This document shows, piece after piece, positions 25,108-33,034 of a DNA stretch of 64,000 nt (positions are counted from its first letter, which is position 1; every line of letters begins with the position of its first letter). The translations under genes were made by a program, and so were the position numbers. Origin of the DNA: Ancylomarina sp. DW003 (GTDB lineage: Bacteria > Bacteroidota > Bacteroidia > Bacteroidales > Marinifilaceae); contig NZ_JAKJSD010000022.1 of the NCBI RefSeq assembly GCF_029029505.1, positions 1 to 64,000 of the forward strand, given 5' to 3'. A model generated the notes under the pieces. The model saw only the letters and a program-made list of their open reading frames with translations. It was not told the origin of the DNA and did not search any database.

Positions 25108-27669
25108 TTAAAAACTAACTTCGATTCTAAAACGGAAGCCATGTTTAGATGAGAATTTGTTAAAAGCATTGCCTTTATTAATTCTATTGACATATTCTAC
25201 TCTTAAGCATTTGAAAATATTGGTGATTCCAAATCCCATTTCCATATAGGGCTGCTTAGTAGGTGCCTGAAGCATATTAGGTAGGTTTAATACTTTGTCA
25301 TGATTTCCTAATAGTTTGCCGTAGAATGTTTTGAAAGTGACAATTTCACGTAGGTTGAGTTTCTTTATAAGCGGAAGTTTATTAAAGATGATACCACCTC
25401 CGTTTAAACTAAAGTGTGCGCTTAGGTATAAATCACTCGCAAATGAAGTATGATGTAATAAGTTGAAATGATAACGTGCCGCTCCAATATCACGAGTTCC
25501 TCTTGGTAACTGAAGTAGAGGGTAGGGCACATTGCCAAGAATAGCTCCACCTTCGATCATTGTTTTTAGGAAGGTAGGTCCCATATTAACTCTATTTTTC
25601 ATTGAAACATTCAGATTGGCATAGTAGCCTGATTTTTTTCCATTGGTAGTTGGTAATTGATATTGACCCATAAGTGAAGTGAAATGGAATACAGGCTTCT
25701 CATTTCCATAATAAATACGAGAGAAATACCCTTCATCGTAATCTTGACCAAAGGATAACCTTAAATCGAGCATTAAATTTTTTGTATCGAAGTAGGGTAA
25801 ATTAGCACCGCTTTTATTAAATACTAAATTGTAATTTGAATAATATCGGTTTACTGATGGTCTGATTAAAAGCCCAAAACTTTTATTTAACTGGTGTTCA
25901 TAGGTGATATCGAAATGGCGATTTCGCATCATATATGGATTTGGAATTTTTGAGGTAAAAGAAGATACAATATTCCCGCCCCCTTGTTGATAAGGGTTTT
26001 CACGAATGAATTCAATGAATTTATTCTTCGTCAGATCAAAATAATCGTAATGATAATTGGTTGATAGAATGCTTCTTTTGGAAGTCGGAAGCAGATATTT
26101 TATATTTCCGCCATAAGCGAATTCTTTGTTTTTATTTCCATAACCAAGATAACCTCCCAGCATAAAATTTTTAAAGAGTTTTTCGCTAGTTCTTACAGGC
26201 AGTGTAAAACGATTTCCCTCAATTTCATTTTTACGATAAAACGAAAAGTAGGGGCCAAGATCGAGTTTGCCCATATTGTAGTAACCGTTCAGTGTCATAG
26301 CACTAAACTTATCGGCAATCTGTATAAATTTATTTTCTTTTAATTTCTTGATACCCGTATATGCAGACTGTTCAAAGGAGTCCAGAGGAGCGAATTCTTT
26401 TCTTATTGCAAGAATTTCTTCTGTACTTTCAATTGAATTTTGAATCAAATAATTTGGTTTAGAGTTTGTCTTTAACAGAGGCAATGCATTGATATTTGGG
26501 TCTCTGTAGCAAATTAATTTTTGAACATCAAAACTCTTTTTCTTTCGTTTTTTACCCTCTCTTTTATTGAGCGTTAGTTTTAAATTTATTTTTTGTGTTT
26601 TATAGAACCACTTAGCCTTATCAAGCTTTTTGTAGTTGACAAATACTTCTAAATCTTTTACAAAATTTAAATTGGCCGAATTAGGTAAAGACGCTTTTAT
26701 TTCGGTTAAAGCCCAACTCTCAGACTCTACCCAGAAATGCCCTTTGAAGGTGATATTCTTATAACTTTTTGGGAAAAAATTAAACTTGTAATGTTTGATC
26801 TTATTATAAACAGTACTATCACTTAAATAAATGTTGTAATAAAGAAGCCCTGTATTCGATATTGGACTAGGAAAACCTCTGGTTAAAATATTAATTTGAT
26901 TGTTATAAAAATTAAACTCAGTTGTAATTTTTCTCTCTAAAACAGATTTTATCTGTGTATTGACTTCGGAAAGAATACCATCTGTTTTTTGAGCTGTTAT
27001 TTGACTTTGCTCTGAATCATCTGATCTTTGGTGCGAACTCACTGTTTCATCCATAAAAAAGGGCATCATTAAAGTTGAATCTGAACTCTTAATAAATGCA
27101 TCGGCCGATTTTTTGAAGGTTCCCGATTGAGTTGTTTTCATCCCTAAATTGGCAAGGAATACGGTTGTTCTCGTATAATCAGAATACGATAAGTTGGATA
27201 AATGATCCGGATTATTTCTTTTTCTGTTTTTAACCACTTTCCTAAGTAAAGATCTTTCATAGGAGTTATCAGGCTTTACGGTAACTTCGTTCAAAGAATA
27301 AACATCTTCTTCCAGAAGAATATTCAATATTTGTTTTTGGCTTTTAACATGAATTTCTTTGGTTTTATAGCCAATGAATTTTATAACAAGAGTACAAGGG
27401 AATTTATCCACATTTAAACTAAACGCACCTTCATTATCCGACATAATACCATTTGTTGTATTTTTAATAACAACATTCGCAAATGGTATACTTTCTTTAG
27501 TTTTAGAATCTTTTATTGATCCACTAATCACTGAAGCTATTGATGAATGGGAGATCAACAAGAAAAAACATATCAGTAGTTTATTAGAAAGATACTTAAC
27601 ACCTGATGTTTCTAAATAAAATTGTGATATATAATTGCGGATAATGTTAGATATACTGTTCTTACTCAT
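25108..27669 (-). CDS. DUF5686 outer-membrane protein with carboxypeptidase-like regulatory domain
   Basis: 853 residues. After a signal-like segment (LLICFFLLISHSSIASVISG) comes a CarboxypepD_reg-like beta-sandwich: GSIKDSKTKESIPFANVVIKN, SDNEGAFSLN, LVIKFIGYKTKEI (about 48-125). The rest is the DUF5686 region, which ends as a beta-barrel with many alternating aromatic strands and the terminal strand FRFRIEVSF (Phe at the C-terminus, the OM insertion signal). DUF5686 proteins are outer-membrane proteins of unknown function in Bacteroidota. It is the first gene before the LtaS-like and sphingolipid genes. The annotated start may be upstream of the true signal peptide. Confidence 0.83.
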   Translation of the reverse strand: MSKNSISNIIRNYISQFYLETSGVKYLSNKLLICFFLLISHSSIASVISGSIKDSKTKESIPFANVVIKNTTNGIMSDNEGAFSLNVDKFPCTLVIKFIGYKTKEIHVKSQKQILNILLEEDVYSLNEVTVKPDNSYERSLLRKVVKNRKRNNPDHLSNLSYSDYTRTTVFLANLGMKTTQSGTFKKSADAFIKSSDSTLMMPFFMDETVSSHQRSDDSEQSQITAQKTDGILSEVNTQIKSVLERKITTEFNFYNNQINILTRGFPSPISNTGLLYYNIYLSDSTVYNKIKHYKFNFFPKSYKNITFKGHFWVESESWALTEIKASLPNSANLNFVKDLEVFVNYKKLDKAKWFYKTQKINLKLTLNKREGKKRKKKSFDVQKLICYRDPNINALPLLKTNSKPNYLIQNSIESTEEILAIRKEFAPLDSFEQSAYTGIKKLKENKFIQIADKFSAMTLNGYYNMGKLDLGPYFSFYRKNEIEGNRFTLPVRTSEKLFKNFMLGGYLGYGNKNKEFAYGGNIKYLLPTSKRSILSTNYHYDYFDLTKNKFIEFIRENPYQQGGGNIVSSFTSKIPNPYMMRNRHFDITYEHQLNKSFGLLIRPSVNRYYSNYNLVFNKSGANLPYFDTKNLMLDLRLSFGQDYDEGYFSRIYYGNEKPVFHFTSLMGQYQLPTTNGKKSGYYANLNVSMKNRVNMGPTFLKTMIEGGAILGNVPYPLLQLPRGTRDIGAARYHFNLLHHTSFASDLYLSAHFSLNGGGIIFNKLPLIKKLNLREIVTFKTFYGKLLGNHDKVLNLPNMLQAPTKQPYMEMGFGITNIFKCLRVEYVNRINKGNAFNKFSSKHGFRFRIEVSF

Positions 27670-28039
27670 ATTATAAGTTGGGAGTTTAATATTTAAAGAT
27701 TTTGAAGTTTGAAGAATATTACCATTAAGTAAAATATGTCTTGATTATTGTCTAGAGACCGGATGCCTTATTCCAATGGGATTTATTATCTATTCTGCTT
27801 ACTTTACTAATAAGACATTGTTTTAGTTGAAACCCCTAGTTGAAATTTCATTTTTTTTTAATAAGTAATTTTACTATTTATGCTTATCTGCTATTCTTGC
27901 TCTTTGTTAAGATTGATTATATGATTGAAACAGTTATTTCAGCTAACACCCTACTTTTATTATTATTTTCTTTCCGTAAGAGTAAGTTCTGGGATAAGCA
28001 TATTTGTAAAATATATGAAGCGTTAATTGAATTAAGTGT

Positions 28040-28201
28040 TTAGTAATCTGCTGATATTGATTTGTTATGGTTTGTATCTTTCTGGTAATTGTCCAGTAGA
28101 TCTATTGTGAAATTTAGGATTATGATTTTTTTAGATAGAAGAAGGTATGTTTCGTTATAAGATGAATCGTCACAAGCTTTAATAAAATTAATTTTGGTCA
28201 T
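28040..28201 (-). pseudogene. Truncated start of a lipoprotein gene behind leader copy 2
   Basis: 53 codons beginning MTKINFIKACDDSS, positioned behind leader copy 2 just as the TolB-like lipoprotein (MNKLSV...LNACENED) is behind copy 1. The DNA around the lipobox is alike in both (TTAAnGCTTGTGA). Here most of the signal peptide is deleted, leaving only five residues or so before the cysteine region, and the rest does not resemble the propeller. I read it as a decayed duplicate of the 5' end of the lipoprotein gene; it could also be a genuine small protein. Confidence 0.4.
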
Positions 28202-28204
28202 AAT

Positions 28205-28336
28205 TTTTAATGAATAAAAAAGCACATAGATCAGTAAGAATCCTGTTTAGGATTGATACTGAAGTATGCGCTTACGGGCAATAATACAACTAAACTAATA
28301 TTTCCAATGTCTTCTTCAGTGTTGAAATATCAGTTT
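28205..28336 (-). repeat. Leader repeat, copy 2
   Basis: Counterpart of 19008-19140. The hairpin AATCCT-GTTT-AGGATT (28239-28254, plus strand) is perfect here. It lies between the truncated lipoprotein start and the end of the second LtaS-like gene. Similarity to copy 1 stops at about 28336, exactly where copy 1 passes into the TGTTAG box; the matching box is found 2 kb away at 30339. Confidence 0.75.
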
Positions 28337-28394
28337 ACAAACTTCGTGCGTTTTAAATCAGGTGTTTGCTTCCCGATTCCTATTAGGGCTTATA

Positions 28395-30308
28395 TTAATT
28401 CTTATAGTTATATAATTTATGATGAAAGAGATAGCTAGCCGTTTGGTAATAGGTGATTGCATCTCTGAGTTCATTCTTATTGAGTTTTGTTTCCTTGGGC
28501 TCCTTATTAATAATTTGATAGGCTTCGGTTCGCTTGGTTGGGAGCTGCACCGTTAATTGCTCATGCCTTAATAAACCAATCTTCTGATAGGTGCCCAGTA
28601 AGGCACGATTAGGTGCTTCGAAAAGTATATCTTTCCCAAAGAATTTAGAAGTGTAATCCATATTTAGTAAGCCCATAATTGTAGGAGCAAAATCGATCTG
28701 TGAGGCTACAGTATTATTCTCTGAAGCAGGAACAATAGCAGGTGCATATACAATTAAAGGAATATGATATTTTTTAACGGGTAAGGATGTTTTTCCTGCG
28801 CTTGATGCGCAATGATCGCCAACAATAACAAAAATGGTGTTTTTAAACCAGGGCTTGTTTTTAGCTTCTCGTAAAAATTTGGCAATAGCATAATCAGTGT
28901 ATTTTACAGCGCCTTTTCTTCCTGAATGTGAAGGAATATCAATTTTTCCCTCAGGGTAGGTATAAGGGCGGTGATTGGAAGTTGTCATGATAAAGTTATG
29001 AAAAGGTTTCCCGGTTTTGTACGCACTATCTGCTACCTGAGAGGCTTTCGCAAATAAATCTTCATCGCATACACCCCAGGCATTTTCAAATGTAATTTCA
29101 TTATCGCTAAAAGCTTTTTTGTCGACTATATTGTAACCACTGTTGCCGAAAAAGTAGTTCATATTATCAAAATAACCATTGCCGGCATAAATGAAATTGC
29201 TTTCATAGCCTTTCGAATTTAAAACATGACCAAGTGTAAACATATTTTCATTGTTTGGACGTTTAACAATGGAGTAACCCGGAGTTGGTGGTAATGATAA
29301 GGTTAAAGCTTCCATACCACGTACTGTGCGGGTTCCTGTTGCATAAAAATTGGTGAAGAATAAGGATTGCTGAGCTATAGTATCCAGATTAGGTGTGATA
29401 TCATGCTCTGAGTTGCCAAACTTTGTAAAGAAAGAGGCACTTAAACTCTCTACAGTTATTAACATGATATTGTAGGGCTTATCATTGCCCGGATATGTGA
29501 TCTGGCGAGTCACATCGAAAACATTATTATTTAAAAATTTACTGTTAGAAGTTTTGATTAAGGAGCGCAGATTTGTGAAAGCTTCCTTATCGTCTATACT
29601 CTGATAAAAAGCTTTGTAGTCTAGCTCATTGTTCCTAAATGCTGAGAAAACCTGATAAATACCATTGTGAGCTAATTCGTTAGAGTAGGTATTATCTTGT
29701 ATTTCCGCAGAACTTTTATCGATAGAGTAAAAAGCTAAAAGAGGAATTAGCCATAAGACTAAGCTTGTTGCTAAACGAGAAGTGAATCGTGATTTGGAAT
29801 TAATAGTTTTATCGAAATACTTTTTAACGAGAACAAAAATTCCTGCAGATAATAATAGCATGCCAATAATGATAATGGGCATAGGATAGGATTCACGAAT
29901 ATTGGCAATAACTTCATGAGTATATACCAAATAATCCACAGCTATAAAATTATAACGAACCGAGAATTCTTCCCAAAAGAACCATTCGCCAATGCCCGAA
30001 AAGACAAGAATACCAATGCTAATAATAAAAAAAACATAAGATATCCATCTGTGAATATTTGTATTGAAAAGGCGATCAGGAATGATTAAAAGGTAGAAGA
30101 CAAAAGGTACGATAAAGTAGGAGATGGCGACCAGATCGTAAAATAAGCCATAAACATAGATTTGAATAAACCGAACCAGATTCAAATCGACATTATGAAT
30201 GTCTTTGATCAGTAAAACAGAACGAACCATAAAGGACAGACTCAGAAAAATTAAACTGAATAGAATCAGTCCACCATAGCGGCTTCTTAGAATATTTGAT
30301 AATCTCAT
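28395..30308 (-). CDS. LtaS-like phosphoglycerol/phosphoethanolamine transferase (sulfatase fold), copy 2
   Basis: 637 residues: five N-terminal membrane helices (about 13-35, 47-76, 88-112, 142-162 and 180-195), then the extracytoplasmic sulfatase-like domain. Metal ligands and nucleophile: Glu287 in ITVESL, Thr328 in GTRTVRGMEAL, Asp498-His499 in IVGDH; a complete LtaS-type active site. It probably moves a phosphoglycerol or phosphoethanolamine group onto an envelope lipid or glycan. Gram-negative Bacteroidota lack true teichoic acid, so a lipid or glycan acceptor is likely. Its promoter carries the TGTTAG box shared with the lipoprotein operon. Confidence 0.87.
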   Translation of the reverse strand: MRLSNILRSRYGGLILFSLIFLSLSFMVRSVLLIKDIHNVDLNLVRFIQIYVYGLFYDLVAISYFIVPFVFYLLIIPDRLFNTNIHRWISYVFFIISIGILVFSGIGEWFFWEEFSVRYNFIAVDYLVYTHEVIANIRESYPMPIIIIGMLLLSAGIFVLVKKYFDKTINSKSRFTSRLATSLVLWLIPLLAFYSIDKSSAEIQDNTYSNELAHNGIYQVFSAFRNNELDYKAFYQSIDDKEAFTNLRSLIKTSNSKFLNNNVFDVTRQITYPGNDKPYNIMLITVESLSASFFTKFGNSEHDITPNLDTIAQQSLFFTNFYATGTRTVRGMEALTLSLPPTPGYSIVKRPNNENMFTLGHVLNSKGYESNFIYAGNGYFDNMNYFFGNSGYNIVDKKAFSDNEITFENAWGVCDEDLFAKASQVADSAYKTGKPFHNFIMTTSNHRPYTYPEGKIDIPSHSGRKGAVKYTDYAIAKFLREAKNKPWFKNTIFVIVGDHCASSAGKTSLPVKKYHIPLIVYAPAIVPASENNTVASQIDFAPTIMGLLNMDYTSKFFGKDILFEAPNRALLGTYQKIGLLRHEQLTVQLPTKRTEAYQIINKEPKETKLNKNELRDAITYYQTASYLFHHKLYNYKN

Positions 30309-30338
30309 CTTCTTAAATTTGTGGTGATTTTAATAACA

Positions 30339-30378
30339 ATTCAAAAAAAGAGTCCGTTTCTAACAAAAACCTAACAAG
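30339..30378 (-). promoter_or_regulatory. OmpR/PhoP-like box, copy 2, upstream of the second LtaS-like gene
   Basis: Same 40-bp element as 19140-19179 with hexamers TGTTAG-N5-TGTTAG on the minus strand (CTAACA at 30360-30365 and 30371-30376), 31 bp upstream of the LtaS-like start codon. A further short match (AAAAAGCTT) lies upstream in both places, displaced by 11 bp. Probable shared transcription-factor site. Confidence 0.6.
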
Positions 30379-30499
30379 TGTGGCAGATGAATGTCAAAAA
30401 GCTTTAATTTTTCTTAAATGCGAAGTGTGTAGGGAAGTGTTTGATCTCGTTTAAGAAGAGAATTATGGCTAGATTTACCCTAAATTAATTTAATCGTAT

Positions 30500-30928
30500 A
30501 TGTATTTAATAAGTTCGTGTCTGGTTGGTGTTAATTGCCGGTATGATGGATCGAGTGCACTTTATCCGAAATTGAAACAGTTAGTGAATGAGGGAAAAGC
30601 TATTATGCTTTGTCCGGAAATTTTAGCAGGTTTGCCAACACCACGTGAAACATGTGAAATTGTAAACGAGGATGGTGAACCTAAAGTTTTATCAAAGTCG
30701 GGGATAGATTATAGTGAAGCTTTTGAAAAGGCTGCTCTCAAAACGCTTAAGATATGTAAGGAGAAAGGTGTTGATAAGGCCATTCTTCAGTCAAGAAGTC
30801 CCTCTTGTGGTTTTGGTAAAATTTATGACGGAACATTTGAGGGGAATTTAATACCTGGCAATGGCCTAACCGCAGATTTACTGTGCAAAAATGGTGTTGA
30901 GGTAAGTAGTGATGAGGATTGGCTTTAA
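30500..30928 (+). CDS. DUF523 family protein
   Basis: 142 residues, typical size for the small DUF523 domain protein. Family motifs: YLISSCLVGVNCRYDG at the start, MLCPEILAGLPTPR in the middle and LQSRSPSCGFGKIYDG towards the end, with conserved cysteines (Cys7, Cys13, Cys38, Cys98 approximately) that probably bind metal or an Fe-S cluster. In some proteins it is fused to DUF1722, suggesting a link to nucleic-acid or tRNA chemistry, but function is unknown. Stand-alone gene with its own strong terminator. Cytosolic. Confidence 0.92.
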   Translation: MYLISSCLVGVNCRYDGSSALYPKLKQLVNEGKAIMLCPEILAGLPTPRETCEIVNEDGEPKVLSKSGIDYSEAFEKAALKTLKICKEKGVDKAILQSRSPSCGFGKIYDGTFEGNLIPGNGLTADLLCKNGVEVSSDEDWL

Positions 30929-30954
30929 GCCATTCTAATAAATAACGAATTTAT

Positions 30955-30989
30955 AACAAGCTCTATATTTATTTAATATAGAGCTTGTT
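30955..30989 (+). terminator. Terminator of the DUF523 gene
   Basis: Perfect 15-bp stem AACAAGCTCTATATT / AATATAGAGCTTGTT with a 5-nt loop, followed by CTGTTTTG. Confidence 0.92.
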
Positions 30990-31103
30990 CTGTTTTGACT
31001 AACTCTTTAATTGTTGTGTGTTGTGTGAAATGACTCAAAAGGGCATTTAAAAAGAGAGAAATAAGCTTTGACTTAAGACTTCTTTTTCTCAATTTGACAT
31101 TAG

Positions 31104-31129
31104 TTTATTTATTATGAAGAGTGGTTCTA
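31104..31129. repeat. 26-bp repeat shared with 36789-36814
   Basis: TTTATTTATT and GAAGAGTGGTTCTA segments match 36789-36814 in 25 of 26 positions. Here it lies upstream of the accessory block, at the other site upstream of a serine hydrolase gene. No function assigned. Confidence 0.5.
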
Positions 31130-31212
31130 TTTTACACGCTTCTTATGGTTTTACTTCGTGTTTATTATTGTATAGTGAATCAAATTCTTAATTTTAGTCT
31201 GCAAAAAATTAG

Positions 31213-31274
31213 AGGTGTTTATGGCTCACCTTATTGGGAAACAAGAGCAACTTTTTGTACGATATATTAAAGAG
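31213..31274 (+). repeat. Boundary repeat A (weak copy)
   Basis: Upstream of the 318-codon gene. It resembles repeat B (32317-32380), sharing AGGTG at the left, GAAAnAA..AGCAA..CTTTT in the middle and ATATTAAAGA at the right, with small gaps. The gene after it starts with the same nucleotides (ATGAAATATGAT) as the gene after B. The gap 30990-31308 holds nothing else that I can identify. Confidence 0.4.
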
Positions 31275-31308
31275 TTGTGCCCGATGTTAATAATACAAAT
31301 TATTCAAT

Positions 31309-32265
31309 ATGAAATATGATGAACAAAAATATTTAGGTTATCTAAAATATTACGGGAAGAAAGTAGACGAAGGATTCTTAGATGCAAAAAAAGCTGCAAA
31401 TGCATTAATTGGTTTCGATGAGATTCTGCGATATTTTATTTACCAAGAAAGTTCTTCATTCCAAGACATAGATTTTGAAATTCCAGTTAAAATTAAAAAA
31501 GGAAGTTGGTTAGTCTATATTCCTGAAACAATCCAAGAATGGCTATTAGCTGCTGGAGGATTGGGTGCAACAGCTTATGTTACTACCGCTGCAAAGAAGT
31601 TAGCTGAAAATGATTTTAAAGAAATAGGATTCAAAACGGTTTTTAAAAATGCTCTTAAATCAATCTGTTGGGTTATAAAACTAGCAAGTCATTTAAAATC
31701 TACGAAAAGGGAGAGTTTTGAGAATCTTAAATTTCAGAAAAATAATACAGAGGTTGGCATTCTTAATGAAAATGGAGAACTCTTATTTGTTCCTGTTGAA
31801 GCTTTAGAACATTATAAAAAATGTCCTGATTTGTTATTTTCTAAAGTAGCAGAAATTATCGAAGAAGAACGTGAAATGGAAATTGGACTCCAAGAACCGA
31901 ATGGGATTAAAGCAATCATAAATAATTTAGATAAGAATATATTTTATAAGAGTGAAGATGAAAATGATGAAATTGTTTTACCCGAATTAATTCATGGTCA
32001 ACGTATAGAGCTTGAGGGGCACACTACGAGAGGAAATGAAAAAACTAATACTCTTGGGTTTTTATATGCTGACCACGTATTGACATGTAAACCACAAAAA
32101 GGTAGCATTGTATCTTATAAAATTAATCTTTTTGATAATTGTTTGATAAAAGGAATAGTAGATAGACTTGATAAAAATGGGAATTATAAAGAGAAAAAAC
32201 CTCAAATATTGTTTGATGAATTAGTTAAAATTAAGCCTCTTGATCCTCAACAGAAACTGTTTTGA
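31309..32265 (+). CDS. Unknown 318-residue protein of the accessory block
   Basis: No family recognised. The N-terminal half begins MKYDEQKYLGYLKYYGKKV, then KKAANALIGFDEILRYFIY, and has a Gly/Ala-rich hydrophobic stretch (WLLAAGGLGATAYVTTAAKK, about 78-97) that could be one membrane-associated helix. The C-terminal part has a beta-rich domain with GQRIELEGHTTRGNEKTNTL and LTCKPQKGSIVSYK. This two-part layout (helical, hydrophobic patch, beta domain) is seen in accessory-region proteins of unknown role. Free-standing, with boundary-type repeats on both sides. Confidence 0.7.
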   Translation: MKYDEQKYLGYLKYYGKKVDEGFLDAKKAANALIGFDEILRYFIYQESSSFQDIDFEIPVKIKKGSWLVYIPETIQEWLLAAGGLGATAYVTTAAKKLAENDFKEIGFKTVFKNALKSICWVIKLASHLKSTKRESFENLKFQKNNTEVGILNENGELLFVPVEALEHYKKCPDLLFSKVAEIIEEEREMEIGLQEPNGIKAIINNLDKNIFYKSEDENDEIVLPELIHGQRIELEGHTTRGNEKTNTLGFLYADHVLTCKPQKGSIVSYKINLFDNCLIKGIVDRLDKNGNYKEKKPQILFDELVKIKPLDPQQKLF

Positions 32266-32316
32266 CAAGAAGAGATCACCAAAGTCTAATAAAAGTTAAA
32301 TATTATGGGAGGAATA

Positions 32317-32380
32317 AGGTGATCATTTTAGACCATTCACGAAATAAAGCAAGACTTTTATGGGCAATATTAAAGAAGAG
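32317..32380 (+). repeat. Boundary repeat B
   Basis: Matches repeat C (33869-33932) in AGGTGATC, TTTTAG, CACGAAA and AGCAAG with identical spacing across the first 28 bp. It directly precedes the 213-codon membrane protein gene. Confidence 0.6.
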
Positions 32381-32388
32381 AGAGCACT

Positions 32389-33030
32389 ATGAAATATGAT
32401 AAAAAAAAATACAAAATCTGGGATTGGAAAAATCCTGTTGTTTTGCATTGGATTATTAACCCTGGTTTGGTAATTAACGAATTGATTTTAGGACAAACAA
32501 TTCCAAAGGTAATGTTGATTGAACACGAAGGTAAAAAACCATTTTACAAACGCTCATTTATACCATGCCCTCATTGTGGAGAACTACATTCAGGATTAAA
32601 ATATTCTGCTCAGAACAAGACTGTATTAAAAAACTGGTTTGGTTTTTATTGTGACAATTGCAAAGGAATAATTCCAGTACAAAGAAATTTAACATCATTA
32701 ATTCTATTGGCAATAACTTTCCCAATTTGGGGATGGTTTATGAAGAGCATGAAACAAAACTGGTTAAAAAAACAACCCGAGAGATTTAAAAATATAAATC
32801 TTGAAACTCCGGAAGAAAAGAATACAACAAAAAAATGGTTGAAAATGGGACTCTTTTGGGGGCTGTTTATGTATGTAGCTATGACTTTTATATTTCCATT
32901 TATTGGACAAGAAGAAATTACACGCATGGGTATGCTAATTGGAGTTCCTATCTGGCTTACTGCAGGATTGAGTTTTGGTTATTTTATGAAAATATGGATG
33001 AATAAAAAGGGAAACAAACTAAAGGCGTAA
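32389..33030 (+). CDS. Unknown zinc-ribbon membrane protein
   Basis: 213 residues. The start MKYDKKKY echoes the preceding gene. A zinc-ribbon-like part has CPHCGELHSG and CDNCKG (two CxxC pairs, about 64-67 and 93-96). It is followed by two to four hydrophobic segments: LILLAITFPIWGWFM (about 105-120), a stretch around GLFWGLFMYVAMTFIFPFI, and LIGVPIWLTAGLSFGYFM near the end. Probably an inner-membrane protein with a cytosolic metal-binding head. No known function. The C39 peptidase gene begins 4 bp after it, so the two are co-transcribed. Confidence 0.72.
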   Translation: MKYDKKKYKIWDWKNPVVLHWIINPGLVINELILGQTIPKVMLIEHEGKKPFYKRSFIPCPHCGELHSGLKYSAQNKTVLKNWFGFYCDNCKGIIPVQRNLTSLILLAITFPIWGWFMKSMKQNWLKKQPERFKNINLETPEEKNTTKKWLKMGLFWGLFMYVAMTFIFPFIGQEEITRMGMLIGVPIWLTAGLSFGYFMKIWMNKKGNKLKA

Positions 33031-33034
33031 CAAA

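Larger units (their letters stand above)
27670..28394. other. Intergenic region with leader copy 2 and truncated lipoprotein start
   Basis: 725 bp between the DUF5686 gene and the second LtaS-like gene. It contains leader copy 2 (28205-28336), a short open frame behind it (28040-28201) and otherwise AT-rich DNA that must hold the DUF5686 promoter. A plus-strand 67-codon frame at 27840-28043 is hydrophobic but has no supporting context and I do not call it. Confidence 0.5.

Noticed and set aside
27840-28043. Plus-strand 67-codon hydrophobic frame
   Set aside because: No context or family support; probably an AT-rich chance frame between two minus-strand genes.
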